A stretch of 37,991 nucleotides of DNA from an uncultured Clostridia bacterium (GTDB lineage: Bacteria; Bacillota; Clostridia; UMGS1810): the NCBI GenBank assembly GCA_934454585.1, contig CAKSFP010000026.1:1-37991 (forward strand), read 5' to 3'. Position 1 is the first letter of the stretch. Each line of letters starts with the position of its first letter. Shown here piece after piece: positions 26,053-35,110 of the stretch. The notes under the pieces are model-generated. The model did no database searches. It saw only the letters and a program-made list of their open reading frames with translations, and was not told where the DNA came from. Position numbers and translations under genes: made by a program.

Positions 26053-28731
26053 ATGCGTTTTGCGAGAAATATCAGAATAACGGCATGTGCAATGGCGGCT
26101 GTAATGCTCCTGTCATCAATTCCGGCAATGGCGGTTGATGATGGCGGAACAACTGCTGCATTGACGGATACAGACATCACGCAGACAGCGAACGAAAGGA
26201 TATCTACTCCGGAGTATGATGCTTTGAATACCATGGGTTTCTTATGCGATGATTTCGGAATGTACGGCGAGGGTGACACCATAACAAGAGCACAGTTTGC
26301 CGTGAGCATAGCAAGGCTTGGCGGTATGCGGGTCAGCAGCCATACTTCGGATGAAATTCCTTTTATAGATGTGAACACAACGAGCAAATATGCAGACGAA
26401 ATATGCACTTTGTATGAATATGGCTATGTGTCCGGCACAGGCGACAGAACTTTTGAGCCGGACGCCGTCATAGAGTATTCACAGGCGGTCAAGCTGTGTG
26501 TGGATTTGCTTGGCTATCGTCAATACACGGCAGCAAAATACGGCGACTATCCGTCGGGATATGTGTTAATGGCAAATGCACTCGGTTTGGACGAGGGTGT
26601 GTCGGCAAAGAATGTTCTTGCTGCGGCCGATGCTGCTCAGCTTTTGTACAACACGGCACGCACATATGTTTTGACAGAGTCTGCATATGATGCTGACGGG
26701 AATGTAACATATGGCAAAAATGACAGAGAAGAATTGTTGGAATACATTCACGATATACATTATGACGAGGGAGATGTGACCGACAACGCCATTGTATCAC
26801 TTACAAACGGGGATACAAGCGGAAAGATTATAATAGGCGGCAGAAATTTGAATTCAAATGATGTCGATATGACAGATTTGATTGGCTGCAGAGTTGATTA
26901 CTTTTATCGCAGCCATGACGGCAGCAATACCCTTTTGTGGGCGGGAATTGACAAGAAATGTTCGGTAAAAACCTTGTCGTGCGATGATTTGGTGCCGACT
27001 GATGCAAAAAACAATGCTTCAAATGTTGTGTACATTGACAACGGCAAGACAAGAAATCTTTCACTGGATAAATATGTATCTGTTATTTACAACAATCGTC
27101 TGGATAACGGATATATGCCGATAGCGCCAAAGACGGGCATTGTAAGATTTATAGATCGAGATGATGATGGAAAGTATGATGTTGTGGCGGTGCTGGAGTT
27201 TCGCAATCTCAGCGTCAACACCGTATCACATGCCGCCAATATCATAACCGGCAAATACGGTGAGAGCCTTAAGTGTGATGATTATGACAGCGTCACATTT
27301 ATAAAGAACGGCGTTAAGGCGACTATAGAGGATATACCGGGTAAGTGTATAGTGTCTTATATAGTCAGCGGTGACAAAAAGCATCTTTATGTATACATCA
27401 ATTCCGATGGCGGTTCGGGAGTTCTCCAATCTGTGAACGACGATGACAGCAAAAAGATTTACACTGTAAACGGCAAAGATTTTAAGGTGAGTGCAACATT
27501 TGATGATGTTGTTTCCGAGGGGAAATATTATACGGATGAGATAACACCGGGAGTTAAATATATTTATTATCTTGACATGGCGGGCGAGATTGCCGATATG
27601 TTTTATTTTGACGGCGGCAAGATGAAATATGCATATTTGTTTAATATATGTGAGGATGATGAGGTTTTTGGCTCAAAATCGGCATTGCTACGATTGTTTA
27701 CCGAGGACGGCGACAAGATGGATACCGTTGCGGCAGACAAGCTCACAATTGACGGAATAAAAAACAAAAGCGGCATAGATTTGCTTGCTGACAGCCGTCT
27801 GATAGACGCAAACGGAGATGTTATTGAACAGATTGTCAAGGTTGCGTTCGATAACGAAGGCTGCGTCAGCGAGATAGACATTGCCGAAAAATCCACAAAT
27901 GAATACGGCTATGACGAAAGCCAATTTACGCTTGATTTTGACGGCAAGGCAAGCTATAGGCCGGCTCCCAGAACGCTTGGATATAAATACCAGTTGTATA
28001 GCAATTCGTTGATTTTCTACAGACCGCATTATTCCTCGGATGATGAGGAGATATATTTGCTCAGAGTGAGTTCGTCTTTGTTTAGCAGCGCTTCAAGAAT
28101 TAGACTGTACGATTTAGACAACACTCTTTCTCCGTCTGCCTGCCTTGTGGATGCCGACACAATTGCCAAGGATGAGCGCATTGTGCTTGTGGATAAGATA
28201 ACTCGTGTTTTAGACAGCAACGGCAACGAGCGCAAGAGAGTTTCGGGTTACAGTTACGGATTAAAATGGGAGGCGACCGAGAAAGAAGAGGACATTATTC
28301 CCGGCGGTTTGAAACGGGGAGATGTGATCAGCGTGTTCACGCTTAATGAATCTTTATTGGGAGTAAAACGGTTATGCTCGCTCAGCGAAAACCCCGAACC
28401 GTTTCGTGATTCGAGTTTTGGCACTGTATCGTCTGTTTACGGGCAAATATACGGCGTTAATTCTCAGGGAATTATAACCGTCAACCCGGAGTCTATGCAG
28501 GAAAAATACGGCAAGCTGTTGCTCAATTCATTTAACGGCGGCAGGTTCAGCACCAGAATACAGGCGTATGATGCTGTTAACGACAAGGTGTATCCTGCAA
28601 AAAAATCCGATATCACCGCTCTGTCATCTCCGGATGAAAACGGTGATTTGCCTGATGACGGAGGCAAAATTATGATATATCTTTACCGAAAACATGAAAT
28701 GATTTTGGATGCTGTTATAGTTTATTATTGA
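26053..28731 (+). CDS. Large SLH-anchored exported protein, paralog 2 (function unknown)
   Basis: This protein of 892 residues has a signal peptide ending near IPAMA (about 26). It is the end-to-end paralog of the protein at 20643-23309. Three N-terminal SLH-like repeats (about 50-205) include IDVNTTSKYADEICTLYEYG and GTGDRTFEPDAVIEYSQAVK. Shared blocks with paralog 1 are HYDEG, GKIIIGGRN, the Asp-rich loop IDRDDDGKYD (about 368-376), LTIDGIKNKSGIDLLADSRL, GGLKRGDVISVF and the C-terminal VIVYY. The conserved Asp loop looks like an EF-hand or dockerin-type Ca site. The two copies are well diverged, so the duplication is old and both are probably kept by selection. GAGGAG precedes ATG 26053. 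No enzyme family was recognised. A ligand-capture or scaffold role on the wall is inferred from SLH anchoring and context. Confidence 0.88.
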   Translation: MRFARNIRITACAMAAVMLLSSIPAMAVDDGGTTAALTDTDITQTANERISTPEYDALNTMGFLCDDFGMYGEGDTITRAQFAVSIARLGGMRVSSHTSDEIPFIDVNTTSKYADEICTLYEYGYVSGTGDRTFEPDAVIEYSQAVKLCVDLLGYRQYTAAKYGDYPSGYVLMANALGLDEGVSAKNVLAAADAAQLLYNTARTYVLTESAYDADGNVTYGKNDREELLEYIHDIHYDEGDVTDNAIVSLTNGDTSGKIIIGGRNLNSNDVDMTDLIGCRVDYFYRSHDGSNTLLWAGIDKKCSVKTLSCDDLVPTDAKNNASNVVYIDNGKTRNLSLDKYVSVIYNNRLDNGYMPIAPKTGIVRFIDRDDDGKYDVVAVLEFRNLSVNTVSHAANIITGKYGESLKCDDYDSVTFIKNGVKATIEDIPGKCIVSYIVSGDKKHLYVYINSDGGSGVLQSVNDDDSKKIYTVNGKDFKVSATFDDVVSEGKYYTDEITPGVKYIYYLDMAGEIADMFYFDGGKMKYAYLFNICEDDEVFGSKSALLRLFTEDGDKMDTVAADKLTIDGIKNKSGIDLLADSRLIDANGDVIEQIVKVAFDNEGCVSEIDIAEKSTNEYGYDESQFTLDFDGKASYRPAPRTLGYKYQLYSNSLIFYRPHYSSDDEEIYLLRVSSSLFSSASRIRLYDLDNTLSPSACLVDADTIAKDERIVLVDKITRVLDSNGNERKRVSGYSYGLKWEATEKEEDIIPGGLKRGDVISVFTLNESLLGVKRLCSLSENPEPFRDSSFGTVSSVYGQIYGVNSQGIITVNPESMQEKYGKLLLNSFNGGRFSTRIQAYDAVNDKVYPAKKSDITALSSPDENGDLPDDGGKIMIYLYRKHEMILDAVIVYY

Positions 28732-28752
28732 TTTGGAACGGTGGTGTATAAA

Positions 28753-31700
28753 GTGATATTCAAAAGGTTTTTATCAATTTTTGTTGCTGTCATATTTGTT
28801 TTTGCAGCTTTGCCGTCAAACAGTGTTATTGTTTCGGCGGCAAGTGACGCTGTTAGCGTCACCCAAGACAAGCCGTACAAGGAAACACTCGGAGCCGCTT
28901 ACGGCGGCAGTATGCTTGTCAGCTTTTATGCCATGGGCAGTGATATATCCGTTGCTGCTAACGATGCGGACGGTAATGTTATTGCAAATATATCGCTGAA
29001 CGGTTATATCAATTCCGATAGCTTTACAAAACTCAGCGTGTTGTATTACATACATACCGGCAAGGCCTTCATTTACGGCGGCGAGAACGATGAATACAAA
29101 GAAACGCAGACATTTACGGTTGATTTTAATAAAAAGAACAGCGTGGGTTCCGTTGTTTTTACTTCAACAAGCGGTGCTTTGATTAAAGATGTAACACTTA
29201 ACGAATTTGTAAGAAAATATAATGACAGTCAAGTGGAAAAAATACTTGATGTTGATTACACATCATCTTCGGACGGCACCGACGCAAACGCCGTGCCGTC
29301 GCTTGTCGGCAGCAACGGCAGCTATGTCCGAAATTATGCCTCTTCAACCACGGAGGACGGTTTTACACAAATGACGAACGGCAATGCCACATATACATAT
29401 ATGTATAAGACGCAGACAGATGATAATAACGGCTCTTATTTGAAAGCTGCCGCAAAAAATTCCAGATCAGATCAGAGAATTGCTTTCGGCAGCTCAGTAA
29501 CGAGCGGGATAATAAAAGCAAATGACGATAGAGCAAAAAACATATTGGTGACCGCCGAAATGATGCTGCCGGCGTCGGATGAGCTTAACGCAACGGCAAC
29601 TGAGGGCTTTAGGTTGTTTTTGACTTCAAACACAGGCTATCAGGCATCACTTGTTGATTTTAAGGTGACATCTGTCAGTCACGAGGGTGCTGAGGGTGCA
29701 AGATTTGCGGCGTATGATTACAACGGAAAAATGCTCTTTAACATTCCTTACGGTGAGAACGGCGGCAGGGTAGCCGACAAATGGGTTACCGTTAATGTTA
29801 CTGTGGATTTGGATGCACAGAAATATGAAGTGTCTTTGACAGATGGGGATAATACATTAACATCTCTGCAAATTAATGCCTCGGATTTTCTCCAAGGTAA
29901 GTCAGACTATTACGGCATTATAACAGAAGCGAAAAATCCGGGATATATGGTGCAGAGGGGCACGGCATATTTGAGACGGTTTTCCGTTGCAGCCGCACCC
30001 CGCGGCGACGAGAGCAGCATGAAACTTTCCGAACAATCCGTACGCAGTGTTATATCGGACTCGGACAAGACATCTGTGGAAACGGCAGCGTCAGCTTTTG
30101 AAATAATTCCTTCAATAAACAAGGCCAATGGCATTGCGCTGGACACCATGGCAAATGAAGGGACGACTGTGTCGTGGCGCAGTTCCGATACAGATGTCGT
30201 TACTGACACGGGAGTGGTATACCCAACAGTCGGACAGAGTCATCAGATCACGCTCACGGCGACAATATCAAAGGGAAGTGCAGCAATGACAAAGGATTTT
30301 GCTGTGACGATACCTGCGGTTAACGAATATGAAATTGAGGGAATTGGTGTTACCGGCAGTTCCGACGGCATTGTTGATGAACGGCTTGTCGGCGGCAAAA
30401 ATATTACTTCGCTAAAGCTTAAAAGATATGCAAATGTTCCGTCAACGGTTAGAACGGTGTGCGCGTTATACAAAAACGGCTCACTTGTCAATGCCGTTAT
30501 CAATGACATAGACACAAGTGTTGTTGAAAAATATAAGCAGGCGGACATTACTTTGACAAATCCGCTCAGCATTCCGTCAGATGCGGTTGCCGGTACGGAT
30601 TATCGCGTAAAGGTATTTGTTTTGGGCAACACCTCGCTTAAACCTTTGGCTAAGGCAGAAAACTACGGTGTGCAGACCGCAAAACCGACAGTATATGTAT
30701 GCGGCGACTCAACGGCTTGCCACTATCCGGACAATCGTTCACCGCGCACAGGCTGGGGCGATATGCTGGAAAATTGTCTTGACGGGGTAAAGGTTAATAA
30801 TATTGCAGTAAGCGGAATGAGCGCACGCACATTTATTACGAGCGGCAAGGTGAATGAATTTAATAACTTGTCCGAGGGGGATATAGTGCTTGTTCAGTTC
30901 GGTCACAATGACGAAAACGGCAGCGACCCGATCCGCCGTGCAACAATCAATTTTACTGATAACAGCAAAACTGCCATAGACTACTCTAAGCCTAACAGCT
31001 ATGTAAAGTATTTGCAGATTATACTTGACACGGCAAAAGAGAAAAAGGCAAATGTGATATTTGTTACATCGGTAAATCGTGTCGGTACATCCGACAAGAC
31101 AACCGACAGCAGCAAAATCACTTCTTCTCCGGCACGGGCGCCTTCCGCCATGAAGATATTTGCTGCAGAAAACGGCATACCTGTTATAGATTTGCAGGCA
31201 GACATTTTGACTCTCTATAAAAAGGTATGTGAAAGCGGCGGAGATGTGAGAGATTATTACATGACATACGGTGCTGCCAACGGCGTGACGAGAGATGAAT
31301 TTGAAAGAATTCACGGTTCCCTTGGCACTGAGTATGGTCAGGCTGCCTCGGCAGAGGATGGTTCTCATTTCAATCGCGACGGTGCCGACATGGTTGCAAA
31401 ATTATTCGCAAATCTTTGCATCAATTCTGATTTTGCAATAAAAAGATATGTTAAGGCCGGCGCCGGCAAAACTCCGGATGAAATGGTTACCGAATATAAA
31501 GAAATGATGAACGGCGGAACATCGGAAGATGACACTCATCTGTCCGCAAGCACAAATATGGTGAACGGTGTTAAGCTTACCTGGGATGCCGTGCCAAACG
31601 CAACAGGATACAAAATTGCAAGAGACGGAGAAAAAATTGCCGAAACAGGCGCAGATGTGACGAGTTATGATGACATATATTTCCGCACTACGGAACAGCT

Positions 31701-32568
31701 TGTCGGCGAGGAGAATATGACTGTAGCCGGGATCGATATCGACAATGTGTCACGAAATCACGAATATACCGTTACCGCTTGCTTTGATGACGAATTGACA
31801 TCACCAAAGAGTATGACGGCTGTCGGCAAGGCGAATACAGGCAAGTTTTATTACTATTCGCTTAACGGTGCAACCAATTATAAAACAAATTATAAAGGTT
31901 CAATGAACGGTATTGATTCAAATTTGGGCTTTGAAACGGTAAATGATGAGAAAGTATCCAAAAATGCCCTTATAGAAAAAACAGATGTTAAGTATACTCT
32001 TTCAAGAAACAGCGGCGCTAACAAGGGAACAACAGTCTATAAGAGTATAGACGGCTACACCGGAACTCAAGGCCGCTATACCGATACATTCTACGGCAAG
32101 CCGGCTTTTGGATTTATTCAGGTGCTTAAGGGTCAAAATGATACTGATAATAACGGTTACGGAACAACCATTGCTTCTCTTTTTGTGAATAAAGACAAAT
32201 TGAACAGCAACACAAAATACAGATTGCTGATAAACTGCTATTATGCCTCAAAGACTCATGCAAGCCCGAAAATCTTTGGCAGACCCGGTGATTATGATTG
32301 GGGAAAAACACTGGAGGTTCAGGCGATAGACGGCAGTGGGGTTATAAAAACATACACAGTTGCCGGCAATGGATATTTCAGCAATTTTGAAACCTACGGC
32401 AAGTATACCACATACACATTTGAACATTCAAATTTTGTGACGGGCAGTACTAATTTGTCATTGAATTTCAAAGGTCTTAACATTGGAGAAGCAGGATTTG
32501 ACGAAAACGGATTTTATGCTGCGGTACACAGTGTGGCACTGGTTGATCCGGATTTGTATATCGAGTAG
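28753..32568 (+). CDS. Exported CE12-type rhamnogalacturonan acetylesterase with binding modules
   Basis: This protein of about 1271 residues has a signal peptide ending near VSAA (about 30). Beta-rich binding-like domains (about 35-415) are followed by an atrophied Ig domain (about 430-520, TTVSWRSSDTDVVTDTG) and a beta domain ending GNTSLKPLAKAENYG. The SGNH hydrolase domain (about 645-900) has the catalytic Ser in VCGDSTA (about 653), the Asn block GHNDEN and the Asp/His pair in EDGSHFN (about D869, H872). This is the CE12 rhamnogalacturonan acetylesterase pattern, which removes acetyl groups from the RG-I backbone. An Fn3 plus a C-terminal module (about 930-1271) is shared with the 14542-16110 protein. 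GTG at 28753 with GGTGG upstream is favoured over GTG 28741, which lacks a spaced ribosome site. No SLH repeats are present. Confidence 0.88.
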   Translation: MIFKRFLSIFVAVIFVFAALPSNSVIVSAASDAVSVTQDKPYKETLGAAYGGSMLVSFYAMGSDISVAANDADGNVIANISLNGYINSDSFTKLSVLYYIHTGKAFIYGGENDEYKETQTFTVDFNKKNSVGSVVFTSTSGALIKDVTLNEFVRKYNDSQVEKILDVDYTSSSDGTDANAVPSLVGSNGSYVRNYASSTTEDGFTQMTNGNATYTYMYKTQTDDNNGSYLKAAAKNSRSDQRIAFGSSVTSGIIKANDDRAKNILVTAEMMLPASDELNATATEGFRLFLTSNTGYQASLVDFKVTSVSHEGAEGARFAAYDYNGKMLFNIPYGENGGRVADKWVTVNVTVDLDAQKYEVSLTDGDNTLTSLQINASDFLQGKSDYYGIITEAKNPGYMVQRGTAYLRRFSVAAAPRGDESSMKLSEQSVRSVISDSDKTSVETAASAFEIIPSINKANGIALDTMANEGTTVSWRSSDTDVVTDTGVVYPTVGQSHQITLTATISKGSAAMTKDFAVTIPAVNEYEIEGIGVTGSSDGIVDERLVGGKNITSLKLKRYANVPSTVRTVCALYKNGSLVNAVINDIDTSVVEKYKQADITLTNPLSIPSDAVAGTDYRVKVFVLGNTSLKPLAKAENYGVQTAKPTVYVCGDSTACHYPDNRSPRTGWGDMLENCLDGVKVNNIAVSGMSARTFITSGKVNEFNNLSEGDIVLVQFGHNDENGSDPIRRATINFTDNSKTAIDYSKPNSYVKYLQIILDTAKEKKANVIFVTSVNRVGTSDKTTDSSKITSSPARAPSAMKIFAAENGIPVIDLQADILTLYKKVCESGGDVRDYYMTYGAANGVTRDEFERIHGSLGTEYGQAASAEDGSHFNRDGADMVAKLFANLCINSDFAIKRYVKAGAGKTPDEMVTEYKEMMNGGTSEDDTHLSASTNMVNGVKLTWDAVPNATGYKIARDGEKIAETGADVTSYDDIYFRTTEQLVGEENMTVAGIDIDNVSRNHEYTVTACFDDELTSPKSMTAVGKANTGKFYYYSLNGATNYKTNYKGSMNGIDSNLGFETVNDEKVSKNALIEKTDVKYTLSRNSGANKGTTVYKSIDGYTGTQGRYTDTFYGKPAFGFIQVLKGQNDTDNNGYGTTIASLFVNKDKLNSNTKYRLLINCYYASKTHASPKIFGRPGDYDWGKTLEVQAIDGSGVIKTYTVAGNGYFSNFETYGKYTTYTFEHSNFVTGSTNLSLNFKGLNIGEAGFDENGFYAAVHSVALVDPDLYIE

Positions 32569-32617
32569 AAACATAAATTCAAAAAATCAATATTCTAAAC
32601 TAAAAAAAGAAAGGATC

Positions 32618-32655
32618 GGCAACGGAACTCAAACGCAATATGGGTTCCGTTTGCC
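32618..32655 (+). promoter_or_regulatory. Hairpin covering the leader of the GH151 gene
   Basis: GGCAACGGAACTC (32618-32630) pairs with GGGTTCCGTTTGCC (32642-32655) apart from one bulged T and one T-G pair, giving 13 pairs and an 11-nt loop. It lies between the only good ribosome binding site (AAAGGA, 32610-32615) and the likely start codon at 32670. It could control translation or bring the site closer when folded. No T run follows, so termination is unlikely. Confidence 0.5.
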
Positions 32656-32669
32656 TAATGGTAAAACAC

Positions 32670-34625
32670 ATGAATTTCAGACAGGTACACCTTGATTTTC
32701 ACACAAGCGAAAAGATAGATGCGATAGGCGAGAAATTTGATAAAAAGCAATTTCAGGCAGCATTGCAAAAGGGCAGGGTCAACTCAATCACCGTTTTTTC
32801 AAAGTGCCATCACGGCTGGGCATATCATTTTTCAAAAGCAAATGAAATGCATCCGCATTTGAATTTTGATTTGTTAAAGGCACAAATAGAGGCGGCACAT
32901 GAGATAGGCGTAAAAACGCCTGTATATCTGTCTGCCGGCTTTGATGAAAAGGCTGCAAGGAAACATCCGGATTGGAGATATGATGACAGGGAACATAATG
33001 TTGACAATTTTGCAAAACCAATGTACCATTTGCTTTGCATGAATACTCCGTATTTGGATTATCTTTTGGCACAGATAAAAGAAGTCGTGCAAAATTACGA
33101 TGCGGACGGAATATTTCTCGATATTGTCGGCGTAAGACCATGCTGCTGCAATGCATGCGTGGGAGAAATGCTCAAAAGAGGAATGAACCCCGATGATGAA
33201 AAAGATATACTTGCGCTTGGTGAAGAAGTATATGCAAATTACCTCAGACGGGTAAGGGAGACTATTGACAGCGTAAAGCCCGGACTGCCTGTTTTTCATA
33301 ACGGCGGTCATATAAGACGAGGAAGACGGGATCTTGCGGCGGCAAACAGTCATTTGGAAATCGAAAGTCTTCCGACGGGGGGATGGGGCTATGACAACTT
33401 CCCGTTTTCGGCAAGATATGTTTGGAATTTGGATATGGAGTATCTTGGCATGACCGGCAAATTTCATAACTCATGGGGCGAGTTCGGCGGATACAAGCAT
33501 CCCAATGCTTTAAGATATGAGGCGGCGCTCAGCCTTGCCCACGGCGCCAAATGTTCAATCGGCGATCAGCTTTCGCCGAGCGGATATATGGATATGAAGA
33601 CATATGAGCTGATAGGTCAGGCATATTCCGAAGTCGAGGCAAAAGAAGAATGGTGCGACAGGGTTACGCCGGTGTGTGACATCGGTGTGCTCAGCGTGGA
33701 GGCAATTCAAAATTTCGGCTTGCTGCAAAATGACCGTAGTCTTCTTGATGCGGATATCGGAGCAGGAAGAATTTTGATTGAGGGCAAATATCAATTTTCG
33801 GTTATAGACGCCGAAGTGGATTTTTCTTCATTTAAGGTTATAGTATTGCCCGATAAAATAGAGTTTAATGACAGTCTGTCGGAAAAGCTGAAAAAATTCA
33901 TTGCAAACGGCGGAAAAATTCTTGCAAGCGGTCGGTCCGGAATAAAAAACGAAAAGTTTTTGTTTGATTTCGGAGCTGAATTTATCGGTGACGGTGAATA
34001 TTTGCCGAGTTATATACGCCCGTGTTATGACAACGAATACGCTACGGATTACATAATGTACACTCCGTACAAGAAAATTAAGCTGACGGACGGAAAAGAA
34101 CTGGCAAAGATGGCTGAACCGTATTTCAACAGAACGGCTGAACATTTTTGTTCTCACAAACACTCTCCGTCATCGGGAGTTGCAAAGGACAGCGGCATTG
34201 TGCAGGGCAAAGACGGCATATACATAGCATGGGAAATTTTCAGCGATTATGCCCAAAACGGTGAACTTATAGCCAAGACTGCTGTGTGCAGCGCTCTCGA
34301 TATTCTCCTCGGCAATGAAAAGACGCTGATTACAAATCTGGGCAGCATGGGAGTTGCCACGGTTATGCGGCAGAATGACAAGAACAGAACCGTGGTTCAT
34401 CTTTTATATGCTGTTCCTACAAAACGAGGCAAAAACACGGAGATTATTGAGGACATATATCCCGTGAGCGGCATCGGCGTAAAGCTAAAGACCGACAAAG
34501 CACCGAAAAGAGTGTATCTTGCACCTCAAAATAAGGATTTGGAGTTTGAAGTTGAGGGCGGCTTTGTCTGCGTGAAAAATATAACGGTTGATTGCCATCA
34601 GATGATAGTTTTTTGCGATGAATAG
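32670..34625 (+). CDS. GH151-like (GHL6 family) alpha-L-fucosidase, cytoplasmic
   Basis: This protein of 651 residues has no signal peptide. The start MNFRQVHLDFHTSEKIDAIG matches the usual beginning of GHL6/GH151 proteins, so ATG 32670 is chosen. In-frame ATGs at 32640 and 32658 would add an unusual N-terminal tail. The barrel shows TVFSKCHHGWAYH (about 40-52), PVYLSAGFDEKAARKHP and YDADGIFLDIVGVRPCCC with a candidate catalytic Asp (about 154-171). A later Glu is found in LEIESLPTGGWGYD. The second half contains a trimerisation-like flavodoxin fold (KVIVLPDKIEF..LKKFIANGGKILASG). Characterised GH151 members release alpha-L-fucose, though activity in this family is often weak and substrate poorly known. 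Fucose occurs on some RG-I side chains, which fits the locus. It is the last gene of the 22-kb operon. Confidence 0.82.
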   Translation: MNFRQVHLDFHTSEKIDAIGEKFDKKQFQAALQKGRVNSITVFSKCHHGWAYHFSKANEMHPHLNFDLLKAQIEAAHEIGVKTPVYLSAGFDEKAARKHPDWRYDDREHNVDNFAKPMYHLLCMNTPYLDYLLAQIKEVVQNYDADGIFLDIVGVRPCCCNACVGEMLKRGMNPDDEKDILALGEEVYANYLRRVRETIDSVKPGLPVFHNGGHIRRGRRDLAAANSHLEIESLPTGGWGYDNFPFSARYVWNLDMEYLGMTGKFHNSWGEFGGYKHPNALRYEAALSLAHGAKCSIGDQLSPSGYMDMKTYELIGQAYSEVEAKEEWCDRVTPVCDIGVLSVEAIQNFGLLQNDRSLLDADIGAGRILIEGKYQFSVIDAEVDFSSFKVIVLPDKIEFNDSLSEKLKKFIANGGKILASGRSGIKNEKFLFDFGAEFIGDGEYLPSYIRPCYDNEYATDYIMYTPYKKIKLTDGKELAKMAEPYFNRTAEHFCSHKHSPSSGVAKDSGIVQGKDGIYIAWEIFSDYAQNGELIAKTAVCSALDILLGNEKTLITNLGSMGVATVMRQNDKNRTVVHLLYAVPTKRGKNTEIIEDIYPVSGIGVKLKTDKAPKRVYLAPQNKDLEFEVEGGFVCVKNITVDCHQMIVFCDE

Positions 34626-34676
34626 AGATTGCATGGAAAATACCGTTCATAATTTAATTTGATATTTAATCCTATA

Positions 34677-34726
34677 AATTCAACAGAAAGGCGCATACAT
34701 TATAAAATGCGCCTTTCTGTTGAATT
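34677..34726. terminator. Strong 20-bp inverted repeat, operon terminator
   Basis: AATTCAACAGAAAGGCGCAT (34677-34696) and ATGCGCCTTTCTGTTGAATT (34707-34726) are perfect 20-nt arms around a 10-nt A/T-rich loop, 51 nt after the GH151 stop. The repeat is symmetric, so it can act in both directions between this operon and the minus-strand relic that follows. The 3' side is A/T-rich but lacks a pure T run. It marks the end of the long operon. Confidence 0.8.
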
Positions 34727-34744
34727 GATAATTTATGGTTGAAA

Positions 34745-35104
34745 CTAAATTGATATTGATTTTGCAATCAATTTACAAGGGTTTCCGACGATGAGTATAT
34801 CCGCTTTGCTGCAAATGGTTTTATAGCCGTCCTTTGAGGTCCAAGAGTTGAAACTGTCATCACAAAGTTCAAAATCTGCCGAAATTGTTGAATGTGCTTT
34901 AATGAACAGTTTCTTGAATGCTTTTAATTCTTTGCATCTGTTTCTTACCGAACCGCCTTTCTTTTGCACAAAAACCATTGCAATTTCAGAACCGTCCGTG
35001 TCCGATGTGTTCGAGATATCAACGCTTATGTGAAATTCGGAGGTTCCGACTTTTGAAATTTTAACATTTTTGTTGAAAGACTTCAAACAATTGTCCTTAA
35101 AGGG
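34745..35104 (-). pseudogene. C-terminal fragment of a GH3 gene (Fn3-like domain only)
   Basis: On the minus strand residues such as VDISNTSDTDGSEIAMVFVQ, CKELKAFKKLFIKAHSTISA and DILIVGNPCKL match the Fn3-like domain that ends GH3 beta-glycosidases. The GH3 at 1533-3719 ends in the same way (ELKAFKKVFIEAGQEVKIDF). Both catalytic domains are missing. The open frame continues to 35311, but beyond about 35104 it only runs antisense to the ribokinase fragment. The break coincides with the missing start of the ribokinase. I call this the surviving tail of a lost GH3 gene, without a start of its own. Confidence 0.75.
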
Positions 35105-35110
35105 AATAAT

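Noticed and set aside
30739..31368. Minus-strand open frame of 209 codons
   Set aside because: It is antisense to the CE12 catalytic domain. Length alone reflects codon bias of the coding strand.
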